Source: Actinomycetota bacterium
GTDB lineage: Bacteria; Actinomycetota; Thermoleophilia; Gaiellales; Gaiellaceae
DNA: 19,541 bases
Reading direction: 5' to 3'
NCBI GenBank assembly: GCA_016870235.1
Contig: VGCB01000003.1
Coordinates: 1-19,541 of the forward strand
The notes beneath the pieces are model-generated. The model saw only the letters and a list, made by a program, of their open reading frames with translations, made no database searches and was not told the origin of the DNA. Within the stretch, counting starts at the first letter, position 1. Every line of letters begins with the position of its first letter. Below are positions 6,826-16,066 of the stretch, piece by piece. The translations under genes were made by a program, and so were the position numbers.

Positions 6826-6841
6826 TCCCCCGATCGGGGGA
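6826..6841. promoter_or_regulatory. Perfect 16-bp palindrome in the TasA-operon/rpsA divergent region
   Basis: TCCCCCGATCGGGGGA is a perfect palindrome about 65 bases upstream of the TasA-operon start. Its position suits an operator for a dimeric regulator of the minus-strand operon; a small hairpin is the alternative. In the remainder of the 307-base gap 6763-7069 I see a 7-bp stem (6997-7003 with 7024-7030), a 6-bp stem (6962-6967 with 6974-6979) and the rpsA -10 box, but no gene. No TANNNT-type -10 box is seen facing the TasA operon. Confidence 0.4.
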
Positions 6842-7052
6842 CGCGGGACCGGCGAGCGTGTGCCGGACCGCGCTGAGCGACCGACGACGAGCTCCCGAGC
6901 GCCGGACGCTTCTCGCGCTGCGAGGTCACCGTCGATCCTCCGTTCCTTGCAGCGGAAACGGCTCTCCCGGCCCGGAGAGACGCGCTGTCGCAGCCGACTC
7001 GGCGTCCCGGGATCGCCCGGCCGGCCGAGTACCGGCGGCGCAACACCGTCGC

Positions 7053-7058
7053 TATACT
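7053..7058 (+). promoter_or_regulatory. Probable -10 box of rpsA (TATACT), near-leaderless
   Basis: TATACT is followed 11 bases later by the ATG at 7070. A start of transcription about 7 bases after the box would leave a leader of only about 5 nt, and no Shine-Dalgarno is present. A -35 box is not clear. Confidence 0.6.
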
Positions 7059-7069
7059 CTCCGCTCCCC

Positions 7070-8488
7070 ATGGTGAATGAGATGCTGGACCAGACCGCCG
7101 CCTCCGAGCGGTTAGCCGCCGAGGCCGGCGTCTGGGTGATCGGGCCCGACGGAACCCTCGTCCCGGACTACGAGAGCACCTTCCCCACGATCAACGAGGG
7201 CGAGGTCGTGCACGGCCAGGTCGTGCGGGTCGACAAGGACGAGGTCCTCGTCGACATCGGCTACAAGTCCGAGGGCGTGATCCCGGTCGCGGAGCTCTCG
7301 ATCCGCCGGTCGGTCAACCCTGCCGACGAGGTCTCGGTCGGCGAGGAGATCGACGCGCTCGTGCTCACCAAGGAGGACGCCGAGGGCCGCTTGATCCTGT
7401 CGAAGAAGCGCGCGCGCTTCGAGCTCGCGTGGAAGGCGATCGAGGCCGCTGCCGAGAGCGGACAGGCCGTCGACGGACGGGTGATCGAGGTCGTCAAGGG
7501 CGGTCTCATCCTCGACCTCGGCGTGCGCGGGTTCCTGCCGGCGTCGCTCGTCGACATCCGGCGCGTCCAGAACCTCGACGAGTTCCTCGGCAAGGAGCTC
7601 CGCTGCAAGGTGATCGAGCTCAACCGGTCGCGCAACAACGTCGTGCTCTCGCGGCGCGCCGTCCTCGAGGACGAGCGCAAGGAGATGCGGCAGGCGATCC
7701 TCGACAAGCTCAACCCCGGCGACGTCGTCGAGGGCGTGATCTCCAACATCGTCGACTTCGGCGCGTTCGTCGACCTCGACGGCATGGACGGCCTGATCCA
7801 CATCTCCGAGCTCTCCTGGTCGCACGTCAACCACCCCTCCGAGGTGCTCGAGATCGGGCAGACCGTCAAGATCAAGGTCCTCGACATCGACCGCGACCGC
7901 CAGCGGATCTCGCTCGGCTTCAGGCAGACGCAGTCGGACCCGTGGCAGCAGGTGCTCGAGCACTACCGCGAGGGCGACGTCGTCGAGGGCCGCGTCACGA
8001 AGGTCGTCACGTTCGGCGCGTTCGTCGAGATCCTCCCCGGCGTCGAGGGCCTCGTGCACATCTCCGAGCTCGCGAACCACCACGTCGAGAACCCGCGCGA
8101 GGTCGTCTCGCAGGGCGATCCCGTCAACGTCCTCATCCTCGAGATCGACGGCGAGCGCCGTCGGCTCTCGTTGTCGCTGAAGCGGGTCGAGGAGGGCGCG
8201 ATCCCGCTGCCGCGCGCCGACGGTGGCGTGTCCGTGCACGAGACGCCGAACCTGCGCCTGTCCGAGGAGGCCTTCCCGGCCGGACCGGCGACGGTCGCCT
8301 CGGTCGACCTCGGCGACGAGACCGCGGTCGACGTCGAGGCTGCGTCCGGGAGCGAGGTCGGGCTCGACCCGGTCGAGACGGACGCCTCCGCTCCTGCGGA
8401 CGAGCCTGTCGCGTCGGTCGCCGCCGACGCCGAGGACGCGCTCGAGCCGCTCGACGTCGCACCGGACGCCCCGGCCGACGCCGAGTGA
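7070..8488 (+). CDS. rpsA: 30S ribosomal protein S1
   Basis: 472 aa with four S1 OB-fold RNA-binding domains, the actinobacterial number. They start at GEVVHGQVVRVDKDEVLVDIG, at GQAVDGRVIEVVKGGLILDLG, at GDVVEGVISNIVDFGAFVDLDG and at GDVVEGRVTKVVTFGAFVEILPG. Domains 3 and 4 are closest to the consensus (GAFV...G..GL.HISEL). A disordered, acidic, Ala/Asp/Glu-rich tail of about 85 residues follows, typical of actinobacterial S1. It helps mRNA binding on the small subunit and trans-translation. ATG 7070 is chosen because a TATACT box lies just upstream; ATG 7082 in the same frame is the alternative, and the open frame back to 6860 is not protein-like. The stop overlaps the coaE start (GTGA). Confidence 0.96.
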   Translation: MVNEMLDQTAASERLAAEAGVWVIGPDGTLVPDYESTFPTINEGEVVHGQVVRVDKDEVLVDIGYKSEGVIPVAELSIRRSVNPADEVSVGEEIDALVLTKEDAEGRLILSKKRARFELAWKAIEAAAESGQAVDGRVIEVVKGGLILDLGVRGFLPASLVDIRRVQNLDEFLGKELRCKVIELNRSRNNVVLSRRAVLEDERKEMRQAILDKLNPGDVVEGVISNIVDFGAFVDLDGMDGLIHISELSWSHVNHPSEVLEIGQTVKIKVLDIDRDRQRISLGFRQTQSDPWQQVLEHYREGDVVEGRVTKVVTFGAFVEILPGVEGLVHISELANHHVENPREVVSQGDPVNVLILEIDGERRRLSLSLKRVEEGAIPLPRADGGVSVHETPNLRLSEEAFPAGPATVASVDLGDETAVDVEAASGSEVGLDPVETDASAPADEPVASVAADAEDALEPLDVAPDAPADAE

Positions 8489-9084
8489 CCGCTCGACGGC
8501 CGGTCGCCGTCGCCATCACCGGCAGCATCGGCGCAGGCAAGTCGACCGCGCTCGCGGCGTTCCGCGCGCACGGAGCCGCCACGGTGTCGAGCGACGAGAT
8601 CGTCCACCACCTGCTCGCCAACGACCTGGACGTCCGCCGCGCGCTCGTCGAGCGCCTCGGCGAGGAGATCCTGGGCGAGGATGGCGCGCCCGACCGCCGG
8701 CGCATCGGCAACCGCGTGTTCGGCGACAGGGAAGCGCTCGAGTGGCTCGAAGAGCTCCTGCATCCGCGCGTCTCCGCGGAGTACCTGCAATGGCGCGAGC
8801 AGCTGGCATCCCTCCCCAAGCCGCCCCGGGTCTGCGTGACCGAGGTGCCGCTTCTCTTCGAGGCGAAGAGCGAGCGGCTCTTCGGCAAGGTCGTCGTGAT
8901 CACCGCGCCGGCCTCGATCCGCGAGCAGCGCCGGCGGGTGCCGCTCGACGGGCGGGACGCCCGGCTGCTGCCCGACCGGGAGAAGATCGCGAAGGCGGAC
9001 TACCACTACGTGAACAGGGGGACGGAGGAGGATCTGGACGAGTGGGTCGCCGGCGTGATGGCCGAGCTCGTGCGCGACGCCTGA
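8485..9084 (+). CDS. coaE: Dephospho-CoA kinase
   Basis: 199 aa; catalyses the last step of coenzyme A synthesis, ATP-dependent phosphorylation of the 3'-OH of dephospho-CoA. The P-loop is GSIGAGKST (residues 13-21), followed by VSSDEIVHHLL, LHPRV, and CVTEVPLLFEAKSERLF (the 'PLLFE' motif), then the VVVITAP strand and REQRRR lid. The GTG start at 8485 overlaps the rpsA TGA by four bases (GTGA), so the two are translationally coupled, as in other actinobacteria where rpsA-coaE is conserved. Oddity: the lid/C-terminal segment between REQRRR and KADYHYVNRGTEED is about seven residues shorter than usual and lacks the customary R-I-x-x-Q element. It remains a plausible functional enzyme, without the fused second domain seen in some mycobacterial CoaE. 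Confidence 0.94.
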   Translation: MTARRPVAVAITGSIGAGKSTALAAFRAHGAATVSSDEIVHHLLANDLDVRRALVERLGEEILGEDGAPDRRRIGNRVFGDREALEWLEELLHPRVSAEYLQWREQLASLPKPPRVCVTEVPLLFEAKSERLFGKVVVITAPASIREQRRRVPLDGRDARLLPDREKIAKADYHYVNRGTEEDLDEWVAGVMAELVRDA

Positions 9085-9635
9085 GGACACCCCGCCGGCT
9101 GGTCGCGCTCGGAATGGTCGCGGCGCTCGCGGTCACCGGCGTGCTGCTCTGGCGCTCGCCCCCGGAGTTCGTCGACCGGATCCGCTACCCGCTCCGCTAC
9201 GAGGCGATCGTGCGCGCCCACGCCGGCAACTACGGCCTCGACCCCGAGCTCCTCGCCGCCGTCATCTACGCGGAGAGCCGGTTCGACCCGGAGGCGGAGT
9301 CGGCTGCCGGCGCGATCGGGCTGATGCAGCTCCTTCCCGACACCGCGCGCGGCATCGCCACGCGGACCGGTGGCAAGGGCTTCGTCGTCCGGGACCTGTT
9401 CGACCCCGAGATCAACGTCCGCTACGGCTCCTGGTACCTGCGGAGCCTCTTGCAGAAGTACGACGACGAGCGGCTCGCCCTCGCCGCCTACCACGCGGGG
9501 CAGGGCAACGTCGACGCCTGGCTCGGCCGCGGCATCGGCGTGCAGTTCCCCGAGACGCGCGCGTACGTCGACACGGTGCTGCGCGCGGAGCGGGTGTACC
9601 GGGACACGTACCCTGACGAGCTCGGACTGAGATAG
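9042..9635 (+). CDS. Membrane-anchored soluble lytic transglycosylase (SLT domain)
   Basis: Cleaves peptidoglycan between MurNAc and GlcNAc, outside the membrane. SLT hallmarks: AVIYAESRFDP with catalytic Glu (residue 78 from GTG 9042), AIGLMQLLPDTA, FDPEINVRYGSWYL and AAYHAGQGNVDAW (His where Asn is commoner in A-Y-N-A-G). Start choice: GTG 9042 gives an Arg-rich n-region before the hydrophobic LVALGMVAALAVTGVLLW and has GGAGGAGG ten bases upstream, inside coaE; ATG 9114 is the conservative alternative but lacks the positive n-region of a membrane anchor. Either way the gene is coupled to coaE. Small single-domain SLT proteins next to coaE are plausible cell-wall remodelling enzymes; the specific role is unknown. 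Confidence 0.88.
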   Translation: MGRRRDGRARARRLRTPRRLVALGMVAALAVTGVLLWRSPPEFVDRIRYPLRYEAIVRAHAGNYGLDPELLAAVIYAESRFDPEAESAAGAIGLMQLLPDTARGIATRTGGKGFVVRDLFDPEINVRYGSWYLRSLLQKYDDERLALAAYHAGQGNVDAWLGRGIGVQFPETRAYVDTVLRAERVYRDTYPDELGLR

Positions 9636-9652
9636 CGAGCGGAGGAGAGACG

Positions 9653-10459
9653 ATGGGAGTCGAGGGACTGCGATTCGTGATCACCGGCGCGGCGGCAGGG
9701 ATCGGCGCCGCCACGGCCCGGCTCGCCGCGTCGCGCGGCGCGTCGGTGATGCTGAGCGATCTGGACGACACGAAGGGCGAGGCGGTCGCCGCCGAGATCC
9801 GCGCGACCGGAGGCGCCGCCGCGTTCACGCACTGCGACGTCACCGACGAGGCGCAGGTCGCGGCGCTCATGCGCGCGACGGCGGAGACGTTCGGCGGCAT
9901 CGACGTCCTGCACAACAACGCCGGCATCCACGAGACCGCCGTCTCCGGCGACGTCGATCTCGAGTCGATGTCGCTCGCGACCTTCCGCAAGGTGCTCGAG
10001 GTGAACGCCGTCGGCCCGTGGCTCTGCGCGAAGCACGCCCTCCCGTGGCTGAAGGAGAGCGCCAACGCCTCGATCGTCAACGCCGCCTCCACCGGCTCCT
10101 GGGTCGGGTACCCGAACAACGTCGCGTACGGCACCTCGAAGGGCGGGATCCATCTGCAGACGAAGAACCTCGCCGTCGACCTCGCGCGCTACGGGATCCG
10201 CGTCAACTGCTACAGCCCGACCGCGATCGCGACCGAGATGACGACGCAGTTCGTCGAGTCGCAGCCCGACCCGGCGGCGTTCGAGAAGGCGCTCGTCTCC
10301 ACGAGCCTGATCCCGCGGCTGGGCAAGCCGGTCGAGGTCGCGGAGCTCGTGTGCTTCCTGGCCGGGCCGGAGTCGGCGTTCGTCAACGGCGCGTGCATCG
10401 TCATCGACGGCGGCTCGCTCGCCTGGCGCGGCACCGTCGACCAGCTCGGGCTCGGCTGA
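9653..10459 (+). CDS. SDR family NAD(P)-dependent oxidoreductase
   Basis: 268-aa classical short-chain dehydrogenase/reductase. The nucleotide-binding motif TGAAAGIG is at residues 11-18, an acidic residue at the end of beta-2 (SDLD, Asp36) favours NAD(H), CDVTD is at 61-65, NNAG at 88-91, and the catalytic set Ser146, Tyr159, Lys163 lies in NAAST...AYGTSK. The C-terminal FLAGPESAFVNGACIVIDGG is typical of the FabG-like subgroup. A strong Shine-Dalgarno, GGAGGAGA (9641-9648), sits ahead of the ATG, only 17 bases after the transglycosylase stop, so it is probably the last gene of the rpsA operon. Substrate cannot be told from sequence. Confidence 0.92.
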   Translation: MGVEGLRFVITGAAAGIGAATARLAASRGASVMLSDLDDTKGEAVAAEIRATGGAAAFTHCDVTDEAQVAALMRATAETFGGIDVLHNNAGIHETAVSGDVDLESMSLATFRKVLEVNAVGPWLCAKHALPWLKESANASIVNAASTGSWVGYPNNVAYGTSKGGIHLQTKNLAVDLARYGIRVNCYSPTAIATEMTTQFVESQPDPAAFEKALVSTSLIPRLGKPVEVAELVCFLAGPESAFVNGACIVIDGGSLAWRGTVDQLGLG

Positions 10460-10477
10460 GCGGCCCCCGCTCGGCGA

Positions 10478-10491
10478 CAGGCCCGGGCCTG
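10478..10491. terminator. Palindrome between convergent SDR and DMFase-like genes
   Basis: CAGGCCCGGGCCTG is a perfect 14-bp palindrome in the 42-base gap between two convergent stops. Its position fits a small bidirectional terminator; no T-tract, and the loop would have to open within the GC centre. Confidence 0.35.
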
Positions 10492-10501
10492 GCCGGAACC
10501 C

Positions 10502-12187
10502 TCAGCCAGCCGGTCGTGCCGGCGCGGCGAGCACCGTCGGAGGCGGCGGCGGGACGTCGTCGAGCATGCGGCGCCAGACGTTCTCGAGCAGGCGTCGCTG
10601 CGGGAAGAGGTGGACGCTCGAGCAGAAGTCGAGGACGCCGGCCGAGAAGACCCGCGCTCCGCTCTCGCTCTCGTAGTAGCTCATCTCCGCGCTGAGCCCG
10701 GGCCCGAAGAGGTCGGGGACGCGGCAGAGCACGATCGTCCCGGGCGGCGAGTCGGCGGTCGTCTGGTCGATCTCGATCCCGTAGCCGCCCACGGTCTCGC
10801 CGAACGTGGAGCCGCGCTCGAGCCCGCTGCCCGCGAAGAACCACGGCGCCGGCGACGTGTCCTCGACCAGGAAGACCCCCTGCCGTCGGCCGTCGTCGTT
10901 CGCCCGGTACTGCACGCCCAGCACCCGCGCCTCGGGACGGCCCAGGTCGCGCCACTTGCGGACCCGGACGACGCGGTCGCCCGCGAGGTCGACCCGCCAG
11001 AAGAAGTTGTTCGCCGACAGGAAGACGAGCCGCCCGCCGAGGTCGCGGAACCGCTCGATCAGGTCGAGCTCGTGCTCCGTCGCGTACTCGGTGTGGCCCG
11101 GGAAGACGACGAGGTCGTAGAGCCTCCGCAGGTCGTCGCCCGTCGCGATCGTCTCGAGGTCGTCCTCGGCGAGGAACTCGGGCGCATGACCGGTGCGCTC
11201 GAGCCACCGGAGGAAGGGGACGTCGTAGCGGTTGAACTTCGGCGGCACTCCGCGGTTGCGGTAGGGGCGGGTGAGGAGGACGGGAGGATTGCCGCCCGCG
11301 TACCAGGTGTCGCCCCAGCCGTCGCCGTCGGCGTCGAAGAAGTTGTACGCCTGCCACGTGTGCGTCGGCATCACGACGGCATGCCGTGCCGTGCCGAGCG
11401 TCGCCGGCCGCCGGACGAACGGGGCGAAGCCGATACGACCGTCGTCGGTCGCGAGCCGGGCCGCATACACGCCCGTCGGCCAGGCGCCTGTCTGCACGCG
11501 GATCGTGGCCGGGGCCGAGCGCTTCCCGGCCCAGGCGAGCGGCACCGGGTCGCCGAAGGGAACGCCGCTCATCTCGTCGGCGCGTCTCGTCGACTCCGTC
11601 TCGGGGCCGCACCGCAGGAACTGGAGCGTCAGTGCGGGCGCGTCGGCCAGCACCGTCAGCTCCATCGTCTCGCCGGGCGCGTACGAGCGTCGCCCGAACG
11701 CGGCCTCGACGCCGATCACCTTGACGACCGGCACGCGTGAGCCCGCCGCTGCCAGCGGTCGCGCGGCGCCGTAGACCTTCCGCTGCCCGTCCCGCTCGAC
11801 GGTCAGGCGCATCACGTACGAGCCGACGGGTGTGGCCGGGTCGGGACGCCAGACGATCGATCCCGCACCCCCGGGCAAGGCCTCCTCGGCCTTCCAGACG
11901 ACGGTGCTCGCTTTCCGGGCCGTTCGCACCGCCTCCATGCGCACCGTCGCGGGCGCCGGGAGGTGGAAGCTCACGACCGCCGCGTCGCGGCCGTCGACCC
12001 CGGGGGCGACGGTGGCGAAGAGCCGGCGATCGTCCTTGTATCGCCGCTGGACGTTCCGCACGGCGATGCCCCAGAGCACGGGTGGGAGGGCACGGGCGGC
12101 GCGGGCGAGCCCGGCCGCGGGCCCCACGGCTGCGAGTGCGGCAAGCGAGGCCGAGAGGAAGCGGCGACGGGTGACGGGTGAGCGCAT
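10502..12187 (-). CDS. Tat-exported N,N-dimethylformamidase beta-subunit-like protein
   Basis: 561 aa. The N-terminus has a twin-arginine signal, TRRRFLSASLAALAAVG (residues 6-22), ending near ARA (28-30), so the protein is probably exported folded, perhaps with a bound metal. Two beta-sandwich-like stretches (about 40-140 and 155-260) precede the family core: VVMPTHTWQAYNFFD at 271-285, DGDGWGDTWY, RGVPPKFNRYDVPFLRWLE, PGHTEYAT, RFRDLGGRLVFLSANNFFW, GVQYRAND, GGYGIEIDQTT and a C-terminal FSAGVLDF. This pattern belongs to the domain named after the large subunit of N,N-dimethylformamidase, whose iron is held by two Tyr and a Glu. Conserved Tyr/Glu in WQAYN and GHTEY are candidates but I cannot map them. 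Real DMF hydrolysis is not implied; the substrate is unknown and no small-subunit gene is seen beside it. A paralogue lies directly upstream. No Shine-Dalgarno before ATG 12187. Confidence 0.8.
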   Translation of the reverse strand: MRSPVTRRRFLSASLAALAAVGPAAGLARAARALPPVLWGIAVRNVQRRYKDDRRLFATVAPGVDGRDAAVVSFHLPAPATVRMEAVRTARKASTVVWKAEEALPGGAGSIVWRPDPATPVGSYVMRLTVERDGQRKVYGAARPLAAAGSRVPVVKVIGVEAAFGRRSYAPGETMELTVLADAPALTLQFLRCGPETESTRRADEMSGVPFGDPVPLAWAGKRSAPATIRVQTGAWPTGVYAARLATDDGRIGFAPFVRRPATLGTARHAVVMPTHTWQAYNFFDADGDGWGDTWYAGGNPPVLLTRPYRNRGVPPKFNRYDVPFLRWLERTGHAPEFLAEDDLETIATGDDLRRLYDLVVFPGHTEYATEHELDLIERFRDLGGRLVFLSANNFFWRVDLAGDRVVRVRKWRDLGRPEARVLGVQYRANDDGRRQGVFLVEDTSPAPWFFAGSGLERGSTFGETVGGYGIEIDQTTADSPPGTIVLCRVPDLFGPGLSAEMSYYESESGARVFSAGVLDFCSSVHLFPQRRLLENVWRRMLDDVPPPPPTVLAAPARPAG

Positions 12188-12321
12188 GGTGTCCGAAGGC
12201 CGGTCGGAGGAGGATGGGAACGAGTCTGCGCGACGCCTGCCGTCCCCGGCCAGTTCGCGGCCGCGGGACGAGCCGTCATTCTGACGTGCGCGCACCGCTC
12301 CCGGTATCCCTCGACGGCGGA

Positions 12322-13976
12322 TCAGGGAACGGCGAGCTTCCGCCACAGGTTCTCGAGCATCTGGCTTACGGGCGGCTCGAGCGCAGTGCCGCCGAAGTCC
12401 ATCACGCCGGCTGCGAACACCTCGGCGCCCGCCGGCGTCTCGTAGTAGGTCATCTGCGCGGTCAGCCCGGGGCCGTAGATGTCCGGGATCTCGGCCAGGA
12501 CGATCGTTCCGGGCGGGCTCGCCGGCGTCATCGCGTCGATCTCGATCCCGTACCCGCCGAGCGGCCCGAAGGTGGAGCCGTCGCCGAGGTCGGTGTTCTC
12601 GAAGAGCCACGAGGCCGCTCCCCAGCCACGCACCACGAACGGCCGCTGTGTCCGGCCGTCGTCGTTCGCCCGGTACTGGACGCCGATCAGCGCAGACTCG
12701 GGACGGCCGAGATTGCGCCAGAGCGCCGTTCGCGTCAGCACCTTTCCCTCGCGCCGGATGTGCCAGAAGACGTTGTTCGCGGAGAGGAAGATCAGGTTGC
12801 CGCCGAGGTCGCGGTAGCGCTGGAGGAGGTCGAACTCCTTCTCCGTCGTGTACTCGGAGTGACCCGAGATCACGATCAGGTCGTAGCGGCTCGCGAGGGC
12901 CTCGCCGGAGGAGATCGCCTCGAGGTCGGTCTCCGAGAGCATGTCGTACGCCTTGCCCGTCCGGACGAGCCAGCGCACGAAGCCGAGGTCGTACTTGCGG
13001 TAGTGCGGCGGCACGCCGCGGCGCAGGAACGGCCGCCCCAGGCGGACGGTGCTCTGCGCACCCTTCACGTACCAGCTGTCGCCGTACCCGTTCCCGTCGT
13101 CGTCCCGTAGGTTGTACGCCTGCCAGGTGTTGGTCGGCATCACGACCGCGACGCGGGGGACGCCGAGCTTCGCGGGGCGCACGATGAACGGGGCGTAGCC
13201 GACGCGTCCGTCGTCGGCGGTCAGGCGTGCGAAGTCGAGGCCCGACCGCCACTCCTGACCGAGTGGGACCGTGACCCAGCGACCGGCGCTGCGGTACTTC
13301 TCCCACTCGATCGCGACCGGCTCGGTCACGGGGACGCCGTTCATGACCGTGTTGTCGTACGTTGGAACGTCCTCCGGGCCGGCGTGGTAGACCTGCAGCT
13401 CGAGGGAGCGCGCGTCCGTCTCGACCCGGAGCTTCGCCTGGTCGCCGGGCACGTAGCTCTCGCGGGCGAAGGCCGCGTCGACACCGAGGACCCGGATCAC
13501 CGGCGTCGTCTGGACGCGGCCGGCGCGGGCGTCGCGGGGACCGTACAGGCGCCGGTTCCCGGCCTCGTCGGCCACCTCGAACCGGGTCAGGTACGTGCGC
13601 GGCGCGGTCGACCGCGGCGGGAACCAGGTGAAGGCGTGCCAGCCGCGTTTGAGTCGGAACGACTTCTCGTGGACGATCCCCGGCGACCCCTCGGTGCGCG
13701 GACGCGGAACGTGACGACCGCCGGCGCCGTCAGGAAGGCCCGGATGCGGGCGATGCGGCGCAGGGCGTCGCCGTTCGGGGATACGGTCGCCAGGAGCCGT
13801 CTGTCGCCGGCGAACGGGCGCCGGTCGGCCGTGAAGGCCTCGAGGCGGAGGAGCCGGGGCGCCGCCTGATCCGACGCCGACGCCCGCACGGGCGCCTGGT
13901 CCCGTGCGGCCGCTCCCGGGAGAAACGTGACGACTGCTGCGACGGCTGCGAGGAGCAGCCTGGGGGCGCGACGCAT
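12322..13976 (-). CDS. N,N-dimethylformamidase beta-subunit-like paralogue with an apparent one-base frameshift
   Basis: Paralogue of 10502-12187, sharing VVMPTNTWQAYN, GNGYGDSWY, GHSEYTT, YRDLGGNLIFLSANNVFW, GVQYRANDDGR and GGYGIEIDAMT. The signal peptide and first domain (MRRAPRLLLAAVAAVVTFLPGAAA to FRVRAPR) are in one frame from ATG 13976. The rest, from about GIVHEKSFRLKRGWHAFTW, is one frame off. The switch falls at a C-run at 13687-13690 (G4 on the coding strand). One more G would give APRGSPGIVHEKSF in a single frame and a protein of 551 aa, close to the paralogue's 561. The signal is Sec-type here, not twin-arginine. A sequencing or assembly indel is the simplest reading; a true pseudogene, or -1 frameshifting, is the alternative. 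-10-like TACCCT (13985-13990, minus) lies 8 bases before the ATG. Confidence 0.75.
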
Positions 13977-14000
13977 CGGTAGGAAGGGTACTTGTCACGT

Positions 14001-14029
14001 TTGCGAACATACGTTCGCTCCGCTAGGCT
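14001..14029 (+). promoter_or_regulatory. uvrB promoter (TTGCGA - 17 bp - TAGGCT), leaderless
   Basis: -35 TTGCGA (14001-14006) and -10 TAGGCT (14024-14029) are separated by exactly 17 bp. The -10 ends 6 bases before the uvrB ATG at 14036, so transcription should start at or next to the A of ATG, giving a leaderless mRNA. The LexA box overlaps the -35 and spacer. Confidence 0.8.
14004..14017. promoter_or_regulatory. LexA (SOS) box controlling uvrB
   Basis: CGAACATACGTTCG matches the Gram-positive/actinobacterial SOS box CGAAC-RNRY-GTTCG at every position, with one further complementary base on each side (14003, 14018). It overlaps the uvrB -35 and spacer, a classical repressor position, and lies in the 59-bp gap shared with the divergent DMFase-like gene (start 13976), whose promoter it would also cover. 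Confidence 0.9.
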
Positions 14030-14035
14030 CTCCGG

Positions 14036-16036
<2,001 letters not shown>

Positions 16037-16066
16037 GCTCGCAGCTCGAGGTGAGGATCCTGGCGG

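Noticed and set aside
6860..7069. N-terminal extension of ribosomal protein S1
   Set aside because: The extra 70 residues are Arg/Ser/Pro-rich and unlike S1; the TATACT box at 7053 and the ATG at 7070 define a better start.
10502..13306. 934-codon minus frame running through both DMFase-like genes
   Set aside because: Only the last 561 codons, from ATG 12187 with the Tat signal, are protein-like; the upstream part is an out-of-frame reading of the neighbouring paralogue and the intergenic gap.
12322..14010. Single unbroken 562-codon gene from ATG 14010
   Set aside because: The first ~110 residues in that frame are Arg/Pro-rich nonsense and would start inside the LexA/promoter region; the signal peptide and first domain are in the other frame, so a frameshift explains the data better.
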